DNA of 64,000 nt from Methanobacteriota archaeon. Its GTDB lineage: Archaea > Halobacteriota > Methanomicrobia > Methanomicrobiales > Methanocorpusculaceae. Position 1 is the first letter of the stretch, and each line of letters opens with the position of its first letter. Where the stretch lies: NCBI GenBank assembly GCA_023396065.1, contig JAEWXF010000009.1, forward strand, positions 1 through 64,000, in the 5' to 3' direction. The notes below the pieces were generated by a model. The model saw nothing but the letters and a program-made list of their open reading frames with translations, had not been told where the DNA came from and ran no database searches. Below, in pieces: positions 7,897-16,367 of this stretch. The position numbers and the translations under genes were made by a program.

Positions 7897-9969
7897 TCAG
7901 GCCTCCGTAATCTTCTCAATTCTCATAGCACAGGCCTTGTACTCCGGAATCTTACAGACCGGATCCAGTGCATTGTGGGTCAGCAGGTTTGCCGGACACT
8001 CAATAAAGTGGAACGGCATGAACGTGGTTCCCTTCTTAATGGTCGGAGTAACCCTTGCAGTAACCGTGAGTCCGTCACGGCGGGTAATTGCCCGAACCTT
8101 CTCACCATCGTGGATACCGAGTGCTGCTGCATCCTCGGAGTTAATCTCAATCCAGCCGGTCGGAACTTCCTTGTCCAGCGTCTCGGATCTCCGGGTCATC
8201 GTACCCGTGTGCCAGTGGAACAGACAGCGTCCGGTCGTGAACTGGAACGGATACTCATCATCCGGCACCTCTGCCGGCGGCTGCCAGTCTGCCGGGAAGA
8301 ATACACCAAGTCCGTCTGCGGTCAGGAACTTCTGCGTGTGCAGAATCGGGGTTCCCGGATCCTCAGGGGTCTTGCATGGCCAGTGGAGACCATCTGCACT
8401 CTCCAGCCGTGCGTAGTTCATACCATGGTACTGCGGGGTAACCTCAGCCATCTCATCGAAGACGTCGGAAGAGGACTGCCAGGCGAACTGCTCGGCGTAG
8501 CCCATCTTGGCTGCAACCATTGCCAGAATCTGCCAGTCATACTTTGACTCTCCGGGTCCGTCCGCTGCTTTGTGCCAGCGCTGGACACGGCGTTCCGTGT
8601 TGGTCTGGGTACCGTCACGCTCTGCAAAGCAGACCGCAGGCAGCACAACATCCGCATACTCGCAGGTCTCCGTGTAGAAGATATCCTGCACAACGACGAA
8701 CTCAAGGTTCTCGAATGCTTCTTTGACGTGGTTGATATCCGGATCGGAAAGCAGCGGGTTCTCACCCATAATGTACATTGCTTTCAGTTCGCCGGGGTTG
8801 TCGGTTAAGACATTCATCATGATGGTGACTTCGTAACCGTTCTCAGCCGGTGCGATTCCGTCGGGGAACTTCCAGGCATCCTCAAACTTCTTGTGGTTTG
8901 CCGGGTCGGTAACTTTCTGGTATCCGCTGAAGTTTACCGGCAGTGCACCCATATCACAGGCACCCTGCACATTGTTCTGACCACGGAGCGGGTTGACACC
9001 TGCGCCACGCTTTCCGAGGTTTCCGGTCAGCATCTGAATGTTTGCACAGGCATGCACATTGTCCACACCGACAGTGTGCTGGGTAATACCCATCGAGTAG
9101 ATCAGAGCAGTCGGGCCGTTGTTTGCGATCCAGTCTGCTGCCGTCTCAATGTCCTTCGGGTTCAGACCGGTGATCTTTGCGACGTTCTCAACAGAGTACT
9201 CCTCTTTCATCACAATCTTTTTGAGATCCTCGTATCCTTTCGTCCGCTTCTCGACGAACTCCTTGTCTTCCCATCCGTTCTTGATGATAATCTGCATCAG
9301 ACCGTTCAGGAGAGCTACATCGGTTCCGGAGTGGAACTGCAGGAACAGATCTGCCGGACTGCTTGTGTGAGTGCGGCGGGGGTCGGCGTAGATGTACTTT
9401 GCGCCGTTGTTCATCTTTGCCATAACCTCACGGCGTCCGATCAGCGGGTGCTGTTCAAAGGTGTTGGAACCGATAATGAACACACACTTTGCCTCGGCAA
9501 TGTCGGGGATACTGTTGGTCATTGCACCGGACCCGAACGAGCCTGCAAGGCCTGCCACCGTTGAGGAGTGGCAGAGACGTGCACAGTGATCAATGTGGTT
9601 GGTCTTCAGCACACCACGGGCAAACTTCATCATTGCATAGTTGTCCTCATTTGAGGCACGGGCCGACGAGAGAGCACACCGCTCCGACGGCTTGTATTTT
9701 TTCAGGTTCTCTGCAATGTAGGTAATTGCTTCATCCCAGGTGGCCTGGACAAGCTCACCGTTCTTTCGAATCATCGGGTGAGTCAGCCGGTCAGGCGAGT
9801 TGATAAACTCGTAGGCATACATGCCTTTCGGACAAAGTTTACCTTCGTTGACGGGAGATCTCTGGGTCGGGGCGGTGCCCACAACCTTTCCATCGCGTAC
9901 AACGAGGTAAAATGAACACCCGCTACCACAGTAAGGACAGGTGCTTGGAACAAATTTCAGGTCCGTCAT
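7897..9969 (-). CDS. fdhA: Formate dehydrogenase alpha (catalytic) subunit, cysteine type
   Basis: This 690-residue Mo/W-bis-pyranopterin enzyme oxidises formate to CO2. It has the N-terminal 4Fe-4S site C11, C14, C18, C46, and C133-H134 in CARLCHSS, where Cys replaces the selenocysteine of some relatives and ligates the metal. The GQNNVQGACDMG and ERDGTQTNTERRVQ pterin-binding blocks are present, and so is a full C-terminal dinucleotide-binding domain (about 570-690). GAGGTTATG upstream of the ATG at 9969 is a plausible ribosome site. This is the canonical fdhA of the window and forms an operon with fdhB. Confidence 0.96.
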   Translation of the reverse strand: MTDLKFVPSTCPYCGSGCSFYLVVRDGKVVGTAPTQRSPVNEGKLCPKGMYAYEFINSPDRLTHPMIRKNGELVQATWDEAITYIAENLKKYKPSERCALSSARASNEDNYAMMKFARGVLKTNHIDHCARLCHSSTVAGLAGSFGSGAMTNSIPDIAEAKCVFIIGSNTFEQHPLIGRREVMAKMNNGAKYIYADPRRTHTSSPADLFLQFHSGTDVALLNGLMQIIIKNGWEDKEFVEKRTKGYEDLKKIVMKEEYSVENVAKITGLNPKDIETAADWIANNGPTALIYSMGITQHTVGVDNVHACANIQMLTGNLGKRGAGVNPLRGQNNVQGACDMGALPVNFSGYQKVTDPANHKKFEDAWKFPDGIAPAENGYEVTIMMNVLTDNPGELKAMYIMGENPLLSDPDINHVKEAFENLEFVVVQDIFYTETCEYADVVLPAVCFAERDGTQTNTERRVQRWHKAADGPGESKYDWQILAMVAAKMGYAEQFAWQSSSDVFDEMAEVTPQYHGMNYARLESADGLHWPCKTPEDPGTPILHTQKFLTADGLGVFFPADWQPPAEVPDDEYPFQFTTGRCLFHWHTGTMTRRSETLDKEVPTGWIEINSEDAAALGIHDGEKVRAITRRDGLTVTARVTPTIKKGTTFMPFHFIECPANLLTHNALDPVCKIPEYKACAMRIEKITEA

Positions 9970-10105
9970 TTTTTCATAACCTCATCTAATTAAAGGTTTC
10001 AAATGTGGCATATTAAGGTTGGCGTGAGTCAAGTAATTCCATTGAAAATCAACCTAGTTTAGTTTATAGGTATTGTCCTATTTGCGATTGTACATCTTTT
10101 TATCC

Positions 10106-10126
10106 TTACAAATTTATTTTGTAAAC
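10106..10126. promoter_or_regulatory. Palindromic candidate operator upstream of fdhA
   Basis: TTACAAA (10106-10112), five bases, TTTGTAA (10118-10124) is a perfect inverted repeat about 140 bp before fdhA. Its right half belongs to TTTTGTAAAC (10117-10126). The identical ten-base word occurs at 3870-3879, upstream of the other fdhA-like operon. The rest of 9970-10279 contains the ribosome site and AT-rich promoter sequence but no gene. Confidence 0.45.
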
Positions 10127-10279
10127 CGTTTTCATATTTTTCCCGGATTTGGTGTTTTCCAGCAAAAACCGGAAAGAGCGCGAAAAAGACGTATGTTTTG
10201 ATTATTATGAGTGGGTAGTTCTGAAACTGCATCCGCTGGAAAATCTCCGGAGGGGGATACATCCCGCCTCCCGATTTTG

Positions 10280-10310
10280 AAAAAGAGGTATTTCCGAAAT
10301 GATCCGGAAA
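10280..10310 (-). terminator. Terminator after fwdC
   Basis: On the minus strand TTTCCG, eight bases, CGGAAA (plus 10291-10310) lies 3 bp past the fwdC stop and is followed within 10 bases by a T5 run (plus 10280-10284). Confidence 0.55.
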
Positions 10311-10313
10311 CGC

Positions 10314-11114
10314 TTATTTCTTCAGATACAGCTTTGCGTAAATCGTCTCGCCCTTTCGGGTCGGGTGACGTTCACCGTGATCACCGTTGTAGAGGGCGAA
10401 CACTGCTTTCGTACCGTCGATTTCCAGTTCCTCGTCACGGGCATACGCATATCCGGGCATCATCACATCAATGGTGCCGAACACGTACATCTCACCTCGG
10501 GAAGCCTGACCACCGAGACGGCTTTTTGCATTGCCGTGAATAATGACTTTACCGCCATCAGCGTGGGTCAGCACATGGACATCAATGTTCCCGCCGACGA
10601 TGATCTCGCCGCCGAGCATGAACGTTCCGCAGTCGGAACCGACATCGCCCTTCACGGTAATCTTTCCGCCGGTCATACCCCGCCAGTCGCCACGGTATGA
10701 AGCACCGAGATAGTTTCCGGCATTGCCGGACACGACAATCTCGCCGCCGGACATAGACGTTGCGGCAAAGTGGCCGATGTTTCCGTTTGCCGTGATCTTT
10801 CCACCGGTCATCCAGGATCCGACGTGCATATCCGCATCACCGTTGATGACAACCTCACCGGCAGACATCTTTGAACCGATGTACTTCACCCGGGTAAGGT
10901 CACCGTTTACGACCAGTTTCGTCTCCTCTGCGGTTGCGCCTGCTGCACCTTCCACAGTAAAGTAGTCGCCGACCGTTTCCATGGTTCTGCCGATGTAAAC
11001 CGGCAGGGCCGCAATCTCTTCTGCAGTCTTACCTGCCACTGCGTCCGGCGTAAAACACTCGGCCTCAATGAACAGTTCCGGCTGCCTGTTGATGGTAATT
11101 GTTACGGTATTCAT
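10314..11114 (-). CDS. fwdC: Formylmethanofuran dehydrogenase subunit C
   Basis: This 266-residue protein has repeated G-x-x-x-x-x-G segments (for example MSAGEVVINGD, MTGGKITANGN, MSGGEIVVSGN, MLGGEIIVGGN). These form the right-handed beta-helix shared with the C-terminal domain of glutamate synthase. FwdC is a structural subunit holding FwdA and FwdB/D together in the enzyme that reduces CO2 to formylmethanofuran. It is the last gene of the D-B-A-C operon, 9 bp after fwdA, and is followed by a terminator. Mo (fmd) and W (fwd) versions cannot be separated from this subunit. Confidence 0.95.
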   Translation of the reverse strand: MNTVTITINRQPELFIEAECFTPDAVAGKTAEEIAALPVYIGRTMETVGDYFTVEGAAGATAEETKLVVNGDLTRVKYIGSKMSAGEVVINGDADMHVGSWMTGGKITANGNIGHFAATSMSGGEIVVSGNAGNYLGASYRGDWRGMTGGKITVKGDVGSDCGTFMLGGEIIVGGNIDVHVLTHADGGKVIIHGNAKSRLGGQASRGEMYVFGTIDVMMPGYAYARDEELEIDGTKAVFALYNGDHGERHPTRKGETIYAKLYLKK

Positions 11115-11123
11115 GTGTCTGCC

Positions 11124-12833
11124 TCACTGGGTTGCGTCAATTGCGATGACGTTCGGGTTTTTCATGAAAGCGTGCTCCTCCACTTCGTAGTTGCGCTCGC
11201 TGACAGTGTAGTACTTCTTGAACATCTCGGTGAGATCGTGTTCAACCTGTTTGCTCGGGTTCGTCTTCACGTCAACCCAGTAGGTCTTCTTGTTGCCGTT
11301 GCTGACGATCTCGCTGTCGTTGATAATGACCTCTCCGGACTTGATCAGGTACTTGGCGTTCGAGAATGCCCATTCAATCTTCTCCGGGTCCGACTCGGTC
11401 TCAGGGTTGTACGGGTAGACAGCAATGTCTGCCTGCATGCCCGGTTTCAGTCCGCCGAGGGTTCCGCTGAGTCCGAGGGCCTTTGCGGTTCCCGCACGGG
11501 TCATCATTGCAATCTCATACAGAGACAGTTCGCGGTCGATACTGCTGAGTGTCGATCTGTCGCGGACTTTGTCCTCGTTCTTCATCGTGGCAAAGACATC
11601 GTTTCTTGCCTTTTCACTCATCAGCCACTTCATGACACGCGGGTAGCGGGTGAACGGTCCTGCGTTCGGGTGGTCGGTTGTCAGGTAGCAGCGCATGTGG
11701 TCTTTTGCGAGCAGCGCCATTTCCAGACCAATGGACCACTGGACACCGCAGACGTACACATCTTTGCTGTAGACATACGGCACAATTCCGGAACCGCACT
11801 CAACCTCAACATCGGTGTTTGCCCATTTGAGGTGGTTCAGGGCGTTTAAGTGGTACTCGAACGGACCGTCACCGGTCATCGTCGTCGTCTCGTCCAGTGT
11901 GACGAATCCGATATCACAGGTCAGCTGCGGATTTTTGTTGATGTAATCCATAACCTCTGCACCCTTGGACTCGAAGTCTCCCCAGGTCGTTCCGCCGTAG
12001 GAGTGGAACTGAATGTGGGTGTGGTGCATAACCTGTTCGCGGCCGAAGTTGTTGTTCGGCTTAAAGCCCTCGGCAATCTTCAGGGTGTCGAGAGTCGTCT
12101 GATAGTTGCCCGGGTTTCCAAGGTTGTTTCCGTGCAGATGCAGCGAGTGCGGCAGGTGCAGGGCCTCGTTCACGGCCATAAGACCGGCCACAATCTCCTT
12201 GGGCGTGATCTCGAAGAACGGGACCGGATCGTTGATGGTCATGCAGTTCAGACCCCATGCCCATGCCTCCGTTCCTCCGGGGTTCACGCATTTAATGCCG
12301 TATCCCTTTGTACTGCGGAGCAGCCAGGAGATGTAGGCGGATGCGTTGTCGATCTCGCCGTTCTTGAGGTACTCAAGAATGAACCAGTTGTTGCCGAAAA
12401 GCGGCAGAGCACCCTGATCGATGATCGGCGTGTCCCGCATTTCCTCATGGGTGTGGCGGGCGTAGAGCGGCGGCATTGCTGCTTCCATCACCGTGGTGTA
12501 TCCCATGTCCGCATACTTGTATGCAGTTTTGAACACCGTCGGCACTGAGTTGCCGCCTGCCATGTGGCGGACACCTCGGGCCGGCTCGTAGGGAGCCTGC
12601 AGTTTGTCCTCCGGCCGGAAGTTACGACCGACGTTTACTTTTGCACCGGCCACGTGGGAGTGGATATCCACACCGCCGGCCATGACGGTCATGCCGCTTG
12701 CGTCGATAATCTTCGCAGAGCTGCTGACTTTGTCGACAATTACACCGTCTTTTACGGCGATATCTTTCTTTTCGCCGTTGATACCCTGAACAGGATCAAA
12801 GACAAATCCGTTTTTGATCAGAATTTCGGTCAT
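11124..12833 (-). CDS. fwdA: Formylmethanofuran dehydrogenase subunit A (formyl-transferring amidohydrolase)
   Basis: This 569-residue member of the dihydroorotase-type amidohydrolases condenses formate, made by FwdB and delivered through an internal tunnel, with methanofuran at a dinuclear metal centre. The H58-x-H60 metal motif sits in GGVDIHSH, followed by KVNVGRNFRPED. KCVNPGG and LTTDHPNAG are the expected later active-site blocks. Its start overlaps the end of fwdB by 4 bp, indicating translational coupling. Confidence 0.96.
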   Translation of the reverse strand: MTEILIKNGFVFDPVQGINGEKKDIAVKDGVIVDKVSSSAKIIDASGMTVMAGGVDIHSHVAGAKVNVGRNFRPEDKLQAPYEPARGVRHMAGGNSVPTVFKTAYKYADMGYTTVMEAAMPPLYARHTHEEMRDTPIIDQGALPLFGNNWFILEYLKNGEIDNASAYISWLLRSTKGYGIKCVNPGGTEAWAWGLNCMTINDPVPFFEITPKEIVAGLMAVNEALHLPHSLHLHGNNLGNPGNYQTTLDTLKIAEGFKPNNNFGREQVMHHTHIQFHSYGGTTWGDFESKGAEVMDYINKNPQLTCDIGFVTLDETTTMTGDGPFEYHLNALNHLKWANTDVEVECGSGIVPYVYSKDVYVCGVQWSIGLEMALLAKDHMRCYLTTDHPNAGPFTRYPRVMKWLMSEKARNDVFATMKNEDKVRDRSTLSSIDRELSLYEIAMMTRAGTAKALGLSGTLGGLKPGMQADIAVYPYNPETESDPEKIEWAFSNAKYLIKSGEVIINDSEIVSNGNKKTYWVDVKTNPSKQVEHDLTEMFKKYYTVSERNYEVEEHAFMKNPNVIAIDATQ

Positions 12834-14158
12834 TCCTCTACAGCTCCTTTGATACGGTTTACTTCCTTGAGCACCATCTCCAGGAACTCGCCATCGGTCA
12901 GCATTCCTGCCGGCGGGTCAACGACTTTGCGGGATTCGATTGGAACATTGTCCATACGATAACAGGATCCTCCGATTTCAATACCAACCAGGGCAACCGG
13001 GACGTGGCATTTGGAAACTGCGACGGTCGGGGTCATATGGGGGTCGATACAGACGGACGGGAGATCATGAATTTTCTTGACAGACTTGAACGGGAAGTGG
13101 GATCCGGGATCGCTGCCGATTACAAAGCTTGCGTCAACTTCTCCACGCATCAGGAGATCGTTTGCACTGCTTTCACCGGGGTTGTAGCGGGCAAATCCAC
13201 GGGACAGATCAACACAGAACGGGAATCCGAACTGCCAGCCGAGTACCTGTCCGGAACCGGTGACGTTATAGTGACCCCGCATCGGAATGATCGCGGCTTT
13301 GGTATATTTGTTTAAGTCGGCGGTCAGGGCGATGGCGATATCGATGTTATGGTTTTTGCCGAGTGAGTGGGTGACTCCCATACCGAAGAAGATCGTCACA
13401 AACCGGCCGCTCTTGAGGAGCCGGGCAAGCTCATAGATCTTTTCTCTGGGGACTCCGGAAACGGTCTCCGGCAGCGGCCCCTCATGGAGTGCGACACGCA
13501 GTGCGTCCAGAAGTTCGTAGTCACGGCCCTGTTCAACCTGTACGTACTGGTCTGCAATTGACGATGTATCGGTTGGTCTTGGGTCAACGACGATGATCTT
13601 TCTGCTTTTGGATCCTTTGGTTGTGAAGAAACCACGGCTGAAGATAGAGTACCGGGACATGTGTCTCGGGTGGGCGTGGGCCGGGTTGCATCCCCAGAAG
13701 ATAACACGGTCGGCACGATTCTTGACCTCACCAAGGGTACAGGACGGGATACCGACATCATGGACTGCAATCAGGGACGGACCGTGGCAGACGGTTGCCG
13801 TGTTGTCCACAACGCCGCCGACTTTTTCAGCGATCATGTGACCGGTTGCCTGAGCCTCGCAGGATGTGGAGGACCAGCCGTACATCAGCGGTTTTTTCGC
13901 ATCGCAGAGAATCTTTGCGGTATATTTGGCTGCCTCGTCGTAGGTGACCTCTTTCCAGCTGCCGTCCGCCTGTTTCATGCGGGGGCGGGTGATCCGGTCA
14001 GGTGACTGGGCATGCAGGAACTTTTCTGCACCGATGGCGCAGGCGTTCATGACTTTTATGATCTTTTTTCCGTCATCGCTGACTTCGACCTCGAGATCGT
14101 CGCACAGCGTCCCGCAGAACGGGCAGATAATGTCGGTTACCAGTTTTGTCATACTCAT
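12830..14158 (-). CDS. fwdB: Formylmethanofuran dehydrogenase subunit B (catalytic, cysteine type)
   Basis: This 442-residue molybdopterin subunit reduces CO2 to formate. The 4Fe-4S ligands are C12, C15, C19 and C40, and C124-H125 in ATVCHGPS is the metal-binding site with Cys, not selenocysteine. It lacks a C-terminal dinucleotide-binding domain, which is supplied by FwdD, as is normal for the family. Lying next to a tungstate transporter suggests tungsten, but the linked Tfx gene points to molybdenum regulation, so fwd versus fmd stays open. The relic at 14722-14995 matches its C-terminal third. Confidence 0.95.
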   Translation of the reverse strand: MSMTKLVTDIICPFCGTLCDDLEVEVSDDGKKIIKVMNACAIGAEKFLHAQSPDRITRPRMKQADGSWKEVTYDEAAKYTAKILCDAKKPLMYGWSSTSCEAQATGHMIAEKVGGVVDNTATVCHGPSLIAVHDVGIPSCTLGEVKNRADRVIFWGCNPAHAHPRHMSRYSIFSRGFFTTKGSKSRKIIVVDPRPTDTSSIADQYVQVEQGRDYELLDALRVALHEGPLPETVSGVPREKIYELARLLKSGRFVTIFFGMGVTHSLGKNHNIDIAIALTADLNKYTKAAIIPMRGHYNVTGSGQVLGWQFGFPFCVDLSRGFARYNPGESSANDLLMRGEVDASFVIGSDPGSHFPFKSVKKIHDLPSVCIDPHMTPTVAVSKCHVPVALVGIEIGGSCYRMDNVPIESRKVVDPPAGMLTDGEFLEMVLKEVNRIKGAVEE

Positions 14159-14569
14159 CTACTCCATGTCGCCGCAGGCGGTCAGCACCAGATCAATGGA
14201 ACTGAGGACCTGCTCGTTTTCGGCCGGCTCAACGGTGACGGTGGTGCCCTTGAAAGTCGGCATACCGGTTGAGTAGGTGTTGGTGTTTACTACCATGTTG
14301 GCCCACGGACCCATTGGGATCCAGCCAAGACCCGGGTGCGGCCCCTGTGTTGTCTTGATGGCCTTGACCACAACACTGCCGAACTGGCTTGTTACCCGGA
14401 CATTGCTGTTTTTCCAGATCCCGAGCTGTTCAAGATCGGCTGAATCAAGCTCAATGATGCCGCAGGATTTCATGTAATCCTCTTTTTCCTTTCCTGCCTC
14501 CATGGAAACACCCTGCTGGATGGTTCGCCCGGTGATCAGGTTTACGGTTATTTTTGTCAATGTACTCAT
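14159..14569 (-). CDS. fwdD: Formylmethanofuran dehydrogenase subunit D
   Basis: This 136-residue protein is equivalent to the C-terminal molybdopterin-dinucleotide-binding domain of formate dehydrogenases. GIWKNSNVRVTSQFGSVVV is the typical barrel segment, and GPWAN and NTYSTGMPTFKG contact the pterin in relatives. It is the first gene of the operon. GGAGAGG directly before ATG 14569 is a strong ribosome site, and the gene abuts fwdB with no gap. The E, F, G and H subunits are not in this window. Confidence 0.93.
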   Translation of the reverse strand: MSTLTKITVNLITGRTIQQGVSMEAGKEKEDYMKSCGIIELDSADLEQLGIWKNSNVRVTSQFGSVVVKAIKTTQGPHPGLGWIPMGPWANMVVNTNTYSTGMPTFKGTTVTVEPAENEQVLSSIDLVLTACGDME

Positions 14570-14721
14570 CCTCTCCGGAGATAGTTACGAGAGATATGTT
14601 CAGAATGTGAAAATCGATGACTGCGAGTTTACTGCAAAAGAAGGTCTCCCAAATCCGGATGTGGCACGAACTCGTTTTTTGGAACGGGAAGGGTAAACGA
14701 TTTTTTCACCGGCTCTCTTTG

Positions 14722-14995
14722 GCACCCGCAGCGATTATCAACATAGGTTCTGACAGGAGCGAGATTTTTCCGGTCGGCAGATACTGCCGTCCCGGAGAAA
14801 TCATTGCTGTTTCGGGTCAGATGACTGTCGATATATTTTTCAACAAGAAAAGACAGACTACTCACTTCCCGTTTGAGGCTGTCTGCATCACTGTTGACCA
14901 TTTCCGACGTCACCATCGACCCGCATATCAACATGTCCAATGAACTTCTGATTCCATGGGGTAGCTGCTACCGTATGGACAACGTGCCAAGTTGA
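14722..14995 (+). pseudogene. Decayed C-terminal fragment of a second fwdB/fmdB-like gene
   Basis: On the plus strand, opposite in orientation to the intact operon, translation gives recognisable pieces of FwdB. AAIINIGSD resembles DASFVIGSD, THFPFEAV resembles SHFPFKSV, IDPH is identical, and GSCYRMDNVP is identical over ten residues before a stop at 14993-14995. The IGSD and HFPF pieces share a frame but are separated by about 30 extra residues, while IDPH to GSCYRMDNVP lies one frame away. At least one frameshift and an insertion are therefore needed. The DNA differs from fwdB at many silent positions, so it came from a diverged paralogue rather than a fresh duplication. Confidence 0.8.
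14770..14796. repeat. Hairpin inside the fwdB relic
   Basis: CGGCAG-ATA-CTGCCG (14775-14789) is a perfect 6-bp stem, extended by flanking CCGG on both sides with a small bulge. It lies in the stretch of the relic that has no counterpart in FwdB, so it may mark an insertion. Confidence 0.4.
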
Positions 14996-15269
14996 GAGTT
15001 CCTGCGTGTTGATGACTGCTCCAAGCTCCATTCGGAGACATAACTAACGCTTGATGCGTGTAGTCATACTTATGGTTGCCTGATGCGACGTATATAGCTT
15101 CGGGCGGGGGTAAATTAATCTTTATTATTTTATTTTATGAAAAGTATACTGTATTTGGTTTTCTGAATTTTGGGACATAGGGTGAGTAAACTAATCATGA
15201 TTTACTTGTTACGATGTTGTGTGAAAACTCCTGATTTTCCGGCTTTTCCAAGGACGCGCAAAAAAAGAG
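14996..15269. other. AT-rich intergenic region between the fwd and tup operons
   Basis: No gene is seen. TATATA at 15091-15096 could be a promoter on either strand; if it serves the fwd operon, the leader would be about 500 nt and run antisense through the fwdB relic. AGTAAA (15185-15190) and TTTACT (15201-15206) form an inverted repeat. The short stretch 14570-14721 likewise holds only the fwdD ribosome site. Confidence 0.35.
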
Positions 15270-16367
15270 TTAGTCGTTTTTTTGGATAAGATGCATCGAA
15301 GATGCTTTCCAGGAGAGCTGTATCTCTGTTCCCGTCCGGAACATTTCGGTGAACTGATGACGACCCGGAATCACCGCCGTGATCGGGATGCCGCAGTCTG
15401 TCTGAATTTCTATCACCGGCCCGATCTTCGTTGCCGAGAGAATTGTGCCGGTCAGTCTGTTCTCTCCCGACTCTGCATCCGCTGCAGGCATTTCAAGTGT
15501 AATCTCTTCCGCCCGGACTGCTGCGGTCACTTCGCTTCCCGGCAGGATATCCTGATCTGCTGTTGCCCGCAGGATACCGGTGCCGGTATCGATCTTGGCC
15601 ACGCCTCCGGCCACGTATTTCACCGTACCGGTAATCAGGTTCTGGAACCCGACAAATCGTGCGGCGTCAACGGTTGCAGGATGGTAAAAGATTTCATCCG
15701 GCGTTCCGATCTGCACAATTCTGCCGTTCATCAGCACAATGATCCGGTCAGCAAGCCGCATACCCTGATTCTGATCATGCGTATTAATGAGAATCGTGGT
15801 GTTGCGGCCGGTGTTTTCTTTTCGGATCATCTCTTCCAGCATCCGGGTTGCCAGCGGGTCCAGATTTGCGGTCGGTTCGTCCAGCAGCAGGAGGTCCGGC
15901 TCTGTCAGCAGTACACGGGCAAACGCAATCCGCTGTCCTTCACCGCCGGAGAGGGTACGGGCACGCCGTTCCGCGTATCCCTCCATTCCGAGATTTTTGA
16001 GACATTCCGTAACCCGGGAACTGATCTCTCCGGCCGGCATTCTGCGGAACCGCAGACCGAGAGCAATGTTGTCCGCCACCGTGCGGTTAAAGAGTATCGT
16101 TTTCTGGAACAGAATTCCAACCCGTTCCCGCAGGGTCCGGACCGTTTTTTTGTTCACCGGCACGCCGAACAGCGTCAGAGACCCGCTGCTCTGCTCCTCC
16201 AGCATATCACATATCCGCAGAAGCGTACTCTTTCCGGCGCCTGAGGGTCCGATGACGGCAACAATTTCTCCGCGGACCAGGGAAAAACTCACGTTGTCAA
16301 GGGCAGCCTTTTCCCCGTAGTGGCGGGTAATATTTTCTGCGTGCAGAACAATTTCCGGTTCAGACAT
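15270..16367 (-). CDS. tupC: Tungstate ABC transporter ATP-binding protein
   Basis: This 365-residue ATPase has Walker A GPSGAGKST near residue 40, the signature LSGGEGQR, Walker B LLLLDEPT and the switch histidine in NTHDQ. The C-terminal ~110 residues look like the regulatory oxyanion-sensing (TOBE) region found in tungstate and molybdate importers. It overlaps the permease gene by 8 bp and is last in the tupA-B-C operon. Confidence 0.9.
   Translation of the reverse strand: MSEPEIVLHAENITRHYGEKAALDNVSFSLVRGEIVAVIGPSGAGKSTLLRICDMLEEQSSGSLTLFGVPVNKKTVRTLRERVGILFQKTILFNRTVADNIALGLRFRRMPAGEISSRVTECLKNLGMEGYAERRARTLSGGEGQRIAFARVLLTEPDLLLLDEPTANLDPLATRMLEEMIRKENTGRNTTILINTHDQNQGMRLADRIIVLMNGRIVQIGTPDEIFYHPATVDAARFVGFQNLITGTVKYVAGGVAKIDTGTGILRATADQDILPGSEVTAAVRAEEITLEMPAADAESGENRLTGTILSATKIGPVIEIQTDCGIPITAVIPGRHQFTEMFRTGTEIQLSWKASSMHLIQKND

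Noticed and set aside
11115..12548. Long plus-strand frames opposite fwdA
   Set aside because: The minus strand holds an unmistakable FwdA with metal ligands. The plus-strand frames show no family similarity.
7897..14158. Selenocysteine codons in fdhA or fwdB
   Set aside because: The metal-ligand positions are ordinary Cys codons followed by His in both genes, and no in-frame TGA was needed to complete either protein.
14617..14943. 108-codon plus-strand frame as an intact gene
   Set aside because: It contains FwdB fragments that continue in a different frame, so it is part of a decayed gene, not a functional one.
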